Below, piece after piece: positions 8,944 to 19,300 of a stretch of DNA of 64,000 nucleotides. The notes under the pieces were generated by a model. The model made no database searches. It saw nothing but the letters and a program-made list of their open reading frames with translations, and was not told the origin of the DNA. Position 1 is the stretch's first letter, and each line of letters starts with the position of its first letter. Source of the DNA: Mesostigma viride (lineage: Eukaryota; Streptophyta; Mesostigmatophyceae; Mesostigmatales; Mesostigmataceae); NCBI GenBank assembly GCA_009746045.1, contig RPFO01001567.1, positions 1-64,000 on the forward strand, in the 5' to 3' direction. A program made the position numbers and the translations under genes.

Positions 8944-9608
8944 ATTTAGCGACGCCGGCCAGGCAGCTGCCGTGAGCTCCTGGTCCTTGTCGCAACTGTT
9001 AGGACCTAGGTCGCGTAGCTTGCAACCTTTGCTCCTCGCCCCAGGTAACGCTCTCGCTGGCTTGCTCACTCCAAGTGACAACCACGATGCGTCGGCAAAG
9101 AACTGCCTTGACCTGCCTTAGGCCATAGCTTTATGTTACCTCATTTCCATCGTGCCCTAAGGCATCGCCCATCGGCTTCGCACAGTGCACCGCTACCTTG
9201 CCAGAGCTCTGCTTACCGCTACCTTGCATCCTTGCTGCAGGCAGCGTTAAGGATCTCTGACATTCCGCGACTAGGTATCACCAGTTCCTGTCACAGCTCT
9301 GCACGGATGCGCATCCTTGCAGAGCCCGCGACTGGCCTACTGGTCTCTACTTAGTCGCCGGACCGTTGCGCCCTCAGCCTCCATGGACCTGAGTCACGTG
9401 CTGGTCCAGGCTAAGCCTGTGCAGGCCCTGCCTGCCACGTGTCCTGTCCACTGCGGCCTCGGTGTGCACTGCCGCCGCCGCCGGTCGGCAGGACTTCGGG
9501 ACCTGATAACTCTCACGTCCCTTGTCTGTTTCAGGCAGTCAGCACGGCGTTAGAAAGGTCTCCTCATCCTGCATCCAACTAGCACATTGGTGCCCCAATA
9601 TGCTAACT
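8944..9608 (-). repeat. E1 5' LTR (665 bp)
   Basis: Matches 1215-1879. It is followed on the right by GCATT at 9609-9613. On the transcript strand a GACCAGGAGCTCAC motif lies 28 nt before its end, and a similar motif recurs beside the 3' UTR complementary site. Confidence 0.93.
9395..9441 (-). promoter_or_regulatory. Two CACGTG boxes in the E1 5' LTR
   Basis: CACGTG at 9395-9400 and 9436-9441. The surrounding core (AGCCTG...CAGG...GCCTGCCACGTGTCCTG) is the best-conserved stretch among the otherwise diverged E1, E2 and E3 LTRs. CACGTG is the bHLH/bZIP G-box, so an enhancer or promoter role is likely. No TATA box is obvious. Confidence 0.45.
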
Positions 9609-11407
9609 GCATTCACAGGAGAGACATGCTGAGAGGGAAGTGCTACTTGAGTGAGCTGAGCAGGATGGGCAAACATGGGCTGTGTAGGAGGGTTAGACAA
9701 CATAGGGGTGGGCTGGGTGGGGGTGTGAGTGTGTGTCACTTCCCGCCTCCTGCTGCGGGCCTCCTCCCAATCATGGAAGGTGGGAGAGAGGGACACTTCA
9801 TCGTCAGTAGGGTTAGTAAGATCATGATGCAGCCAGGTAGGCAGCCACCTACCCGCCCCTTTCAGGATGGCATTGTGCAGGAGCTCCAGCAGACGCACCA
9901 GACGAACCCTGCTGCCCTGCACCCTCCTCCCTGAGAGGAGAGCCTGCAGGGCAGGCAGCAGGTCGTCGCACACCCTACGTGTGCCCGCTTGGAGGTTGGG
10001 CAGGCCCAGGATGTGCGTGATGATTGCACACACCAGGCTGCCCGCCTCCGCGACGTGCATCTGCTGGCTCCGGTCGGCCAGCCCACGGAAGGAGGCTGTG
10101 GCTGTCTGTATGGCACGCCACACGGCCTCATCACCCAGGGTGATGAAGTCACGACCTTCCAGGTCGCCCTCCAGCAGTGCTGGTTGCTGCCCAGCTGCGG
10201 TGGGACCCTGAGGCCCCTCCGGCCCTGCCAGGGCCTTGTCCTTGTTGCGGCTAGAGGGGGCCTGCCCCCCAGAGCCGCTGGAGGTGCCCGTGACACCCTC
10301 CATGGGGGCTGCATCCCCCGCCAGCGCCGGAGGCGCCGGCGTCGCTGCCGGGGTCCCTGCGACCCCGGGCGCTTGTGTCGCCGCCGGGGTCCCTGCGACC
10401 CCGGTGGCCTCCTCAGCCACCTGGCCCCCCACGCTGGGCGGGGGAGCCTGCGGCTGAGGTTGGACCCTCTGACCTGCCAGAGGGTCCTGGGTGGCTTCAC
10501 CACCCATGGGCGTGTTGGGGGCGTCTGCCGCCCCGCGCTCCGTCGCAGGCGGCATCGCAGCCGCCTCACGCCTATCCGGGCCCCAGCCAACTGGCGTGAC
10601 TTGGGGCCACGGCCCCAACGGAGTCAGCGCGATCTCCGGTCTGGCGACCACGCGCAGCGCCTCTCTCTGACGCTGCCTGGACGCCCACTGATCAACAGTG
10701 CCGGGGTTGCGCCTCGGCCGATTGGCGTAACACCACAGCCAAACTGCCACCTGAACCAGTGGGATCTGCATCCTAAGACGCCCCTCGATCAGCGTGTGCA
10801 CCCGATGAACCTCTATCGCATGGATCTGCTCATCTGGAAGCAGCTGAAAACGTTGGTGCATAATCCGGCCGTTCACCGAAATGAACGCCGGGATGTCGTC
10901 CTCCCCAAGGGGGAGAAAATGGGGTGGGCGCCCGAACGCGACCGGGGGCGGAACATGTTCCCCATACCGGTCAATGTCCATGGTGGCCATCTGTCGGCCC
11001 ACGGAAAGGTTACCAGACGTCGCAGGCGTCTGTGTCGAAATCTCGAGCGAAGGCCGTGACCTCGCAGGCTGCACCTCCCCATCCTCCTCTGAGGAATCAC
11101 TCCGCTCACGACCCCCGTCACCTGCGACGGGGGAATTACGTGCCCGGGGGACCTGCCCCCCAGGTGCCATGGCGGACGAACCGCCAGTGGCAAACGGCCG
11201 ACCGCTCGCCATCCCCCGGGCGCCGGGCCCCACCTGCGGGGTCCGACGCCTGGGGTGGTCAGCGACCACCGTTCGGAAGGTGACGTTGGGCGTCACCCTC
11301 GCATCGTTGGTGGAGGGCGTGCCCTCCGGCGAAAGTCGGGGTGAGGTGCGCCTGGCAGGCGCCTTCCCCTTGTTGTTGTTGCCGTTGTTGCCGTTGTTGG
11401 AAGCCAT
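9609..11407 (-). pseudogene. N-terminal half of the Gag-like protein severed by E1
   Basis: About 599 codons from ATG at 11407-11405 (MASNNGNNGNN) to the E1 insertion point. The in-frame start farther upstream at 11527 is less likely because it precedes a T-rich stretch with no similarity support. The N terminus is Asn/Gly- and Pro/Arg-rich. A charged domain follows (about 10870-10560), then a Pro/Ala-rich region with a repeated GVAGTPAAT block, and a helical domain (about 10170-9850, blocks DEAVWRAIQTATASFRGLAD and LLPALQALLSGRR). The reading frame meets the half at 1-1214 in frame once E1 and one GCATT copy are removed. The codons from here to 9539 belong to the E1 LTR. Together the halves exceed 960 residues, long for a Gag; the zinc knuckles on the other half are the main evidence for that role. 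Confidence 0.7.
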
Positions 11408-11910
11408 ATCTTTTTTTTTGCTTGTAAAAAAAATATCGAACTTTTCAGTCCAAGTTGGATGGAGACTAGGGACGACGAACAATTGCTGAAGCTGAGAGCG
11501 AATGATGATTGCATTACAATAATACAATGAGAGAGCAATGGAAGCTGAGGGCTCAGAATGGAACGTCTGGGCAAACTCGGGTGCTGCGGCACTCCCCAGT
11601 GCTACGCCTATATGCCTATGGCGGTGCTACCTGCAGCACCTCACCAGTGGACAACTGTACACTGCAATGCCATGCGACCACGTCACTAGCATCAACTACA
11701 CTCGGCCCGTCCAGAACCGGATAACCCGGGTCTGGCGGGTCGAGCTAGAGTCTAGGCACAGTCTGGCACTAACCGCACATCGGTCCACATGACACCTCAG
11801 TACCGTACACCCTGCCGTACTGTACTGAGGTGTCCCGCTCAGCCGCGGTAGGCAATACGCGGCGCGCAGGCCGGAAATCCGTGTGTCAGCCTAAGCATCT
11901 CATCTAACTA
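11408..11910. other. Upstream flank of the Gag-like gene, no gene seen
   Basis: Nothing coding could be supported. If the Gag-like gene belongs to an LTR element, its leader and LTR should start here, but no second LTR copy lies in the window. A 13-bp perfect inverted repeat occurs at 11791-11834. Confidence 0.4.
11791..11834. repeat. Perfect 13-bp inverted repeat (hairpin)
   Basis: GACACCTCAGTAC at 11791-11803 and its reverse complement at 11822-11834, separated by 18 bases. It could form a strong stem-loop. No T-run follows, and its role is unknown. Confidence 0.7.
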
Positions 11911-12539
11911 ATTGTGGACGGCGTACTTCTCGCCCAGGACCTGGTCAACAACACCTTGCAAGGGTCTGCGAATAAAATCATAACCCGCATCATCCAATGC
12001 TATTTTGTATGCCGTTCGGTCATTTGTCAAATCATCGGGCCCGTTCCTAAAAAGAGTCACTCCAGCCGACTCCTTGGCTTGGAGTTCTTTCCCGACCTCC
12101 TTATAAGCAGATCAACAGTCCTTTTGTCCATGTATTTATAACCCGCAATCTTAACATATCCCAGATCCCTGACTGATTGTAGTAAGGCCTTCCGAGTAGG
12201 GTTGGTCTCGGACTGAATGACCTGATCCAGAAAAAAAACAAATGCGGTCAGGAACAGGAATTGATTTCACCATGTTGGCCTCCTGCTTTCTTTCAGCATG
12301 TCTCTCTTCACTTTCGTTTTCCCGATGCTTATTCACGCTCCCCCTCCTTTTAATTGCGTGTGCAAGCCTCTCCTCCTCGTTCATTGCCTCCATTTTGTTT
12401 GTATAACTTTCTTTTTGCCGCCTATTCCTTTTCCCCCCATACTCAAAACGCTTTGTCTGGTCTGCCTTGTCAGAAGAGTGCCTCAAGGCAGCCATCCTAG
12501 CTGAATGGCTCAGCTTCGGTTGGGTTGACATTCCAGCCA
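11911..12539 (-). pseudogene. Decayed minus-strand ORF of unknown family
   Basis: An ORF opens at ATG 12539-12537 (MAGMSTQPKLSHSARMAALR) and encodes a strongly charged helical segment (EAMNEEERLAHAIKRRG, SEERHAERKQEANMVKS). After a T-run near 12233-12240 a second frame continues with plausible protein sequence (NPTRKALLQSVRDLGYVKIA, GYKYMDKRTVDLLI). A third frame then continues (KELQAKESAGVTLF, LTNDRTAYKIALDDAGYDFI) to TAG near 11911. The composition looks protein-coding, but two frame changes are needed. I do not recognise the family. It may be a degenerate gene of the Gag-like element or an older insertion. Confidence 0.35.
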
Positions 12540-12660
12540 TGAGTCGAAAATACAAATAACAGATGCAAAAAACAATGGTAATAGAACGTTGCGGTAGCCG
12601 TCACAGTTGCGTTCCCAATGCACGAGCCGCATACACAAGCGTCTTGTCAATAAAACCCTA

Positions 12661-13435
12661 GCGTTTCGCCGCCTCCGACACCTTTTTTGGACACGTTGGA
12701 GAAAACGGTTGCAGCTCTCTGAGCATCAGATACTTGGAAATTTTGTTACGTTCGTATCGAGAGTAGATTTCTGATGGTAGGTTCCTCATGCAAGTTGTAA
12801 CGCCTCTCGAGTAAGGGACCAATAGATGATCGGTTTGAAACTGACCACGGGTTGTTACTGGTCGATCTTCGCTGCCTCGGACACCTTTTTTGGACACGTT
12901 GGAGAAAACGGTTGCAGCTCTCTGAGCATCAGATACTTGGAAATTTTGTTACGTTCGTATCGAGAGTAGATTTCTGATGGTAGGTTCCTGATGCAGCTGT
13001 AACCCACGCCTCTCGAGTAAGGAACCAATAGATGATCGGTTTGAAACTGACCACGGGCTGTTACTGGTCGATACACTTGGTGTTGCTCATCCCTGCTCAC
13101 TGAACTCGTATTGTGCTCGCACTCCCTTTTTTTCTGTATGCAAAAAAATTTACAACACCCCTTGAGTAAGGAACCAATAGATGTTTGGTTTGAAACTGAC
13201 CACGAGTTGTTACTGGTCGATCTTCGCTGCCTCGGACACCTTTTTTGGACACGTTGGAGAAAACGGTTGCAGCTCTCTGAGCATCAGATACTTGGAAATT
13301 TTGTTACGTTCGTATCGAGAGTAGATTTCTGATGGTAGGTTCCTCATGCAGTTGTAACCCACGCCTCTCGAGTAAGGGACCAATAGATGATCGGTTTGAA
13401 ACTGACCACGGGCTGTTACTGGTCGATACACTTGG
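12661..13435. repeat. Tandem repeat with a ~200-bp unit
   Basis: Near-identical copies at about 12671-12868, 12870-13075 and 13226-13432, with a partial copy at 13150-13225. Each runs from a CACCTTTTTTGGACACGTTG block to an ACTGACCACGGG block. The minus-strand ORFs are repeats of one another. A diverged piece recurs at 60869-60930. Confidence 0.85.
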
Positions 13436-13492
13436 TGTTGCTCATCCCTGCTCACTGAACTCGTATTGTGCTCGCACTCCCGTTGTGCTTGC

Positions 13493-13853
13493 ACATACCG
13501 CTTGAATCGGTCGCAACGCCGCAATTCTGTGGTCAATAGGCCACGCTACTCGAATACGGAAGAGTTTGCGCGACACTTTTGGCAAGAGTTTGGGCAAACA
13601 ACTTTAGGCACGCCAGCCAAAGTCGGGGGGTTTGGTGGAGGAGAAAAGTTTGGCCGCAATGGTGGCACAAATGGGACAAACTTTGGCGCGCAACCAGGGG
13701 ACGCAACCAAGCCAACTTCACGCATGTAAGGGAACCCCTACGGTCGACCCCCCAATCCCGGTCGCCGCGGAACGCTACTCGCACGCGGCAACAGTTTGCT
13801 TTTAGGGTTTGCGCAAACTTTTCGCTGTCTAAAATTGTAATATAAAGGGCAAT
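13493..13853. repeat. Dispersed repeat, right part of the CAAG-bounded family, with an unoccupied junction
   Basis: Over 90 percent alike by eye to 43706-44060, from TACCGCTTGAATCGGTC to TAATATAAAGGGCAA. At 44061 the homologous sequence continues with CAAG and a GC hairpin; here it continues with TCA, so the hairpin end is absent. Both copies hold a plus-strand ORF of about 80 codons that looks incidental. Confidence 0.75.
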
Positions 13854-13855
13854 CA

Positions 13856-14069
13856 GGCGGAGCCAATTTTCGGAAGAACCGTTAGGTTCGCCAGAATTGG
13901 CGAAGCTTATAAGGCCGTACACGTGAGAAAACATAGGAATAGGGGATGAAAAATCCGTCAATCCATCCATCCATCCATCCATCCATCCATCCATCCATCC
14001 ATCCATCCACCGAATTTGTCCCGAGTTTGCAAGCAGAAGGGTGAGGTTCTTCCGAAAATTGGCTCCGCC
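13856..14069. mobile_element. 214-bp element with 25-bp perfect terminal inverted repeats
   Basis: 13856-13880 is the exact reverse complement of 14045-14069 (GGCGGAGCCAATTTTCGG...). The interior holds an (ATCC)n microsatellite. No protein is encoded, so it looks like a MITE; no clear target duplication is seen. Confidence 0.65.
13961..14007. repeat. (ATCC)n microsatellite
   Basis: About twelve perfect tetranucleotide copies inside the 214-bp inverted-repeat element. Confidence 0.95.
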
Positions 14070-14279
14070 GTAGAGTTTCAACGGGCAAGTTGCAAACACG
14101 CACGTTACTTGATTGTAGACAATTGTAGACACCCAGTTCCCGACCGGTTGCGCCCCAGTTGGGCAAAAGTAGACACAAGTAGACAACCGGTTCCCGACTG
14201 ATTGCGCCCCGGCATGTAAGGCACTTAGATCAGCATGGTCCACCGGGACGAAAGTGATTGTAAAATACAGTATTGAAAA

Positions 14280-14309
14280 CAAGTTTTGCGGGCTTCGCCC
14301 GCGACATTA
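14280..14309 (-). other. GC-hairpin end, CTTG-T junction
   Basis: On the minus strand GTCGCGGGC-GAA-GCCCGC is followed by AAAA and CTTG, then T. The same hairpin + CTTG + T arrangement recurs at ten other places in the window. Confidence 0.5.
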
Positions 14310-15183
14310 AAGCTTGTACTTTTTGTGGCCGGTCCCCGGCCAGGGAGCCCCGGCTAGGGAGATGCGTGACACCACGTACCGCCGCCGAGGGCCAGGTGGC
14401 GCTCACTAGCCCCGCCAAGGAGCGCGCGCTAGCTTTAGGGTTTCGACCACAAGATTCATGGAGGTTGGCAAAAGCGTAAAAGAAAAAAAAACTCGAGAAA
14501 AATGTGGGAAGTAGGAAGATTCGAGCCCGGGACCTCTCAGGTTGACTAACGATGGAGAGTGCCTTGGCGCCTGAAGTCTACGTATTAACCAATTTTCGGA
14601 GAAGTTGCACAACATGTATCTTGCTACAAAGGGACAACTTGCGCAACCGCGCAGTGGACGGAGCTCGCGAACTACGTCTTGCGGAGTTCAACGAGCTCCA
14701 GATTGACTGCTACCCCTGCACGGGAGCGCGATGCGCGCGGGGATGAGTGACCTCGCCAACCCCGCAGACAGCAGGGGAAAATCGCTTACAGGCGGTGGAG
14801 CACAGGAAAATCCACGTGTGAGCTTCCTGCGCGTTTGTAACTGGTTCGGGAGAACAAAGTTTGGTCCAACAGCCCAAAAGTTTGCGACGGTTATATCTGG
14901 AGCTCGCGAACACAGGACATCGCAGAGTTTGGCTCCTGCTGCAATCTGGGCCTACGGACCTCTGCCAAATGGCTCATCTGGATGTAACGCTTCAGAAACC
15001 TCAAAAATGGGCGCGCCGTGGTTTGACCTTTTCGTGATTGGTCGCAACGAAATTTCGCGCAGCTCATTCGTCAAGCGGACTGTAAGTAGCGCCGCTGAGT
15101 GGCTGGAGCCGAAAGCCGTTCGAAAGAGTGTTAGCTAAAATTGTGCCAAGGCTGCGTTTTACAAATTTTAGTATATATGTTGA
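14310..15183. other. No gene seen
   Basis: Moderately GC-rich sequence with unconvincing short ORFs. A B-box-like minus-strand stretch (GGGCTCGAATC) at about 14518-14534 lacks a paired T stem. A TTTTGTGGCCGGT block near 14327 recurs at 31294. Confidence 0.4.
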
Positions 15184-15215
15184 CAAGAACGGGGGCTTCG
15201 CCCCCGGGCCCCCGG
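15184..15215 (-). other. GC-hairpin end, CTTG-T junction
   Basis: On the minus strand GGGGGC-GAA-GCCCCC is followed by GTT and CTTG, then TCAACATATA. The right flank on that strand starts TC, as at the 56020 and 57048 junctions. Confidence 0.5.
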
Positions 15216-15248
15216 TAGTAACCAATATTGTGCCTCTCCGGCGTTTGT

Positions 15249-15460
15249 AGTTATTATAAACAGTGACGGAACCTTTTTGCCACTTGGCAATTAGGTCCGT
15301 CACTATTTATCCGGCGAAACCCACTCGCCGGTATCTATTCCGCGTTAAGTGCACGTGAACGTGGCGCGGAATTGATACCGGCGAGTGGGTTTCGCCGGAT
15401 AAATAGTGACGGACCTAATTGCCAAGTGGCAAAAAGGTTCCGTCACTATTTATAATAACT
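15249..15460. mobile_element. 212-bp foldback MITE, copy 1
   Basis: Nearly a perfect palindrome: arms beginning AGTTATTATAAA and ending TTTATAATAACT, with a ~30-bp centre. Within each arm CCGTCACTATTTAT and its complement recur, so the arms are themselves partly palindromic. The ends can be read as TA-flanked. A second copy, also 212 bp and with the centre inverted, lies at 31083-31294. Confidence 0.85.
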
Positions 15461-16192
15461 AAAACGTCGTAGTGTGGGGGCCGATATCTATCGTACCGCT
15501 GATGCCTACTGCAGTACTGAATCTCGCCTTAACTCTTCAATTGTGTCAACTGGAACCACCAGAACGGACTGAGTTTGGGTATCTTTGTGCGCCTGGGAGT
15601 AACTAGCCAAATAACATTTTCTGGCCCACCCTTGGAACCAAGGATGCTTTTATATCAAATAACTTTGGGGTCATGTCATTGGTCACATATCTATGTCCCA
15701 CAGCTGCTATAAATAGCACCCCCCCCAAGGGGGTACGGTGCAGATGGGGTTCAAGAGATATATAATGCAATATGGACCATTTCTCAAAATCTGCTGACCC
15801 TGGCCCTTTGAGGGGAGTTTAAGACAATCACAGGCATGCCATAGATGCATTCACAACATGACATGCCATAGAACTGCACAGGCTAGCTAGCATACAGCCC
15901 AAAATAGCTCAGACCGTTATAACGGGTGCAGTTATTTTGGGGTGTTTTGCCAGCACTACCGTATAGGCATTCAATTCCAATTACGTGGCACAAAACATCA
16001 TAGATGGCCACACATGGATTCCCAAACACATTTCCAGCTTTAAAATCACAACAGCATGCTATACAACAAGTATAAAGCTTGTGCCAAGGCCCAAAACCAA
16101 GCGTAGAAGGGGTTCACAAGGAGCTACATTATCAATGCATCCAACACACTATAAAGCAATTCCAATGATTGGCCATGATAGAAAAAACAAAA
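15461..16192. other. Non-coding flank of the LINE insertion
   Basis: No supported gene. 15563-15577 (AACGGACTGAGTTTG) is the exact inverted repeat of 22419-22433, so both may be ends of one DNA transposon that received the LINE. 15640-15770 resembles the reverse complement of about 50470-50600, sharing GGGGTCATGTCATTGGTCA. Confidence 0.45.
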
Positions 16193-16277
16193 GAACTAAC
16201 CTGGTTATGCTTCCATGCAAGCAGGCCCCGGCCATTCATGTTTCTTGCATGCACTATGGACGCACAAGCAGAAGGAT
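16193..16277. repeat. 85-bp target-site duplication, left copy
   Basis: Identical over all 85 bases to 21426-21510. The two copies flank the LINE exactly: the left ends at its tetranucleotide tail and the right starts 18 bases before its ORF1 ATG. Confidence 0.93.
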
Positions 16278-16300
16278 TAATTAATTAATTAATAATTAAT
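16278..16300 (-). repeat. LINE 3' tail of TTAA/ATTA repeats
   Basis: A short (TTAA)n microsatellite at the 3' end of the LINE, next to the target duplication. Several LINE clades end in short tandem repeats rather than poly(A). Confidence 0.8.
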
Positions 16301-16377
16301 AGACACGTGACTGCGTCACGTGAGCATAAGTCCTCAGTGGGAGGGGAACATGGGATGGAATGGATGGTATAAGCTAT

Positions 16378-19300
16378 CTAGGTCCTAGTTACAGGGGTGT
16401 GGGCACCGCGGCCCGAATCGCTATGAATGCCATACTTGGTCACACGCGGAGCCCCCACAGGCTTGGGGGTGGTCTCCTTCATCACTACTTGCCATCTATC
16501 CTTGCGCACCATCTGCCTCCATATTACAGACAAACCAGGAGGCTGCCCGGGTGTGAGCCCGTCACGTCTAGTGTAGCACATGTCCATGCCGAGTCTATCA
16601 CGAAAAGTCCACGGGTGGCGGCCCTGCCGCGCGCGGCCGGGGGCACGCCAGGTGAGGACATATCGCCCAGGCTGGGCGGGCTTGGTGCCAGCTAGTCTAT
16701 CTGATGTATCTACCTGATCTGTGCGGGCCAGGTGCCCGGCTAGGCCCAGGCGCCTGTGCCTAATAATGTGGGAAACATAGGGCAAATCAGCGTACAAATC
16801 CTCATTACTAATGTGCAAACCAAAGGGGATGTTAAGGGCCTTGCGCAGCATCTTGGTGACGGCGCCGTCGAGTCGTTGCTCCAGCTCCTGCATCAGTGTC
16901 CACGTCTCGGCGCCGTAGGTCAGGATCGTCAGAATGACGACCTTGAAGAGGTCACGCTTGACGATCCGGGGTAGGGCGGGGTTGCTCCACCAGCGGCGGT
17001 GGTCATGGAGGTGCGCCCACGCCATGCCGATCCGTGTCGTCATGTCGTCCTCGCAGTCAGGAAGCCAACTGCCGAGCAGCTTGAAGCGGCCTGAAGTAGG
17101 GTAGTTGACCTCGGCATCGTCTAAGAGGCGGAGTGTGGGTGGGGGCCCTGCCATGCCGAGGGCCAGGGCCTCCGTTTTGGGGCTGATTTCTAGACCAACC
17201 GCCCGAGCCTCGAGCGCCAGGCAGTCCAGCCAAAGTTGGGCAGACTCCGGCTTCTCGATGAGCGTGATGTCGTCGGCATAAATGAGGTCAGCTAGTAAAT
17301 TCTGCTTGTTAGTCGGCCCCCCTTCCCCAAGCTCGTTCGTGATCGCTAGGCCAGGGGCACGGCCTGCAATGCTAGCAAAGCGAGCACGTGCCTGGCGCAT
17401 AACATAATCCACTACAATAATAAACAGGTACGGCGACAGGACGCAACCCTGCCAGACGCCGGTCTGCAGTGGGCAGGGCGGGGTTATGCCGTGCTGAGTG
17501 CGCACCGAAGTGGTGGACCCCTCATACAGCGTGCGGATGACGGTAATCAGGGGAGTGGGGACGCGAGCGCGAGCAAGTACAGCCCATAGAGCGTCCCAGA
17601 GGACAGAATCAAAAGCCTTGATGAAGTCGACGAAGATCAGGATGGCGGGAAACTCACCAGGTTGCAGGAGAGCGATTTCCTCGAAGAGGCGACGCGCGAC
17701 GAAGATGGCCATGACGGTGTTGCGCCCAGGACGGAAGCCCATTTGACTTTCCCCAAGGTGACAGTCGAGAGCAGAACGAAGGCGGTTGAGGATCATGCGC
17801 ATGAACAACTTAAGTGCGGCGCTCTGGATGCAGACTCCTCTGTAGTTGGCGGGGTCGTCAGGGGAACCTTTGTTTTTGTACAGCATAATACGGTAGCTGT
17901 GCTGCCACTCAGGAATCGGCGGCGCGTCGGCAAGCAGGATCCGGTTGCAGACGTCAAGCAGGAACCCCGTGAGCGCCGTCAGCTTAATCACCGGGGCTGG
18001 GAGCTGGTCAGGTCCAACGGCAGCATAGAAGCGGAGTTGCTTGGCGGCGGTGCTCAGCTCGAGCTCGGTGAACGGCGGGAGCTCGTTGGGGTGGGCCAGG
18101 GGTTCCGTCAGGGCTGGGTACGTGTAGTCCTGCTCAGCGGCGGGCGGCGTGGGCGGCGCAGGGACGTCCGCCGGTGCTACTGCCAGGCGTGCGGCCGCCA
18201 GAGGGCCAAGCGGCGGAGGCGGCGGGGGGGCGCCGAGCAGCCGGGACTGGGAGGAATACCACTGGTTGAGCTGCTGCTGCGGTGAGCCAGAGAGCGTCCG
18301 CGGCGCCGGCTGCGCGCCGCCGGCGGGCCGTTGGGCGTGACGCAGGCGGGTCCAGGCGTACTTGCCGTGCTGGTCCTTGAGGTGGGCGAAGTACTCGCGG
18401 ACATGAAGGTCCTCCTGCTCCTTGGTCGCCTGCCGGATGGCCGAGTGGTAATCGGCTTTGAGGCGGGCGTAGCGGGCGGGGTCGCGGTTGTCGCGCAGGG
18501 CTTGCCGGGCCTGGATGACGGCGGGGAGCCGGTGCAGGCTGGTGAAGCGGGGCGGGCGGCGGGGGGGCAGTAGGGCCCCGGCCGCGGGCAGCTTGTCAGC
18601 GAGGTGCCGAAGGGCCGATGCCGGGCCGGCAGCGAACAGCTGGGCGTGGCTGGCCGGGATGTCCAGCGCGTCGACGAACGCCTCTGCGGCGCGCTTGTGG
18701 GCGCGTTTTTCAGGGAAGTCCTCCAGAGCGTCGTCAGATTTCTCGAGCAACTGAAGTGTGCGCAAATCAGGTGGTGCCACGTGCTTACGAAAGGGCGAGG
18801 GGAATCGCAGGCGGATGCGGGCGGTGACGATGCGATGATCGGAGCGCACCAGGGGGATCACATGCGAGCGAGCAGCTAGTACAGATCCTTGATGACGCTT
18901 GCGCATTACAACATAGTCAATGCAGCGTTCAGTGCCAGTTGGCGAGGTGTGTGTGACCAAAGCATCTGGACTATGTGGAAAGCGGGTGTTGGCAGTGACC
19001 AAATCGCATGTCGTAAGCAAATCAGCAAAAAGTTCGGTGTTGGCATTGGAGACCGTACCGTTGGGGGCGTGCTGACATCCGCCAGTACCCGGTGGTAGCG
19101 TGGCGTTGGCGTCCAGCAGCAGAGCGAGGTAGTTGCGACCAGGGATGCCGTTCGCCAGGTTCTCCAGCGCTGCAAAGAAGTCCTTGCGGTCTTGTTCTGG
19201 GTGGCCGGAGTGGGGTGCGTAACCAACGCCCACCGTCAGGGCGTAGGTCGAGTGGCCCTCCATCGAATGAAAAGTGGCCACGAGGAGCCGAGCGTTGACC

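Larger units (their letters stand above)
1215..9608 (-). mobile_element. E1: full-length Copia-type LTR retrotransposon
   Basis: 665-bp LTRs (1215-1879 and 8944-9608) look identical in the parts compared, and the element is flanked by a perfect 5-bp duplication GCATT (1210-1214, 9609-9613). Minus-strand order: 5' LTR, leader motif, ORF1, ORF2, Gag, UGA stop, Pol, 3' UTR, polypurine tract, 3' LTR. It sits in the same orientation inside a Gag-like ORF of another element. Gag and ORF2 are intact; ORF1 has one frameshift and Pol has at least six. The LTRs imply a recent insertion, so the coding damage is either sequencing error or a sign of mobilisation in trans. Confidence 0.93.

Noticed and set aside
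14505..14600. tRNA gene on the minus strand (B-box-like GGGCTCGAATC)
   Set aside because: The T stem does not pair and no acceptor or anticodon arm is found.
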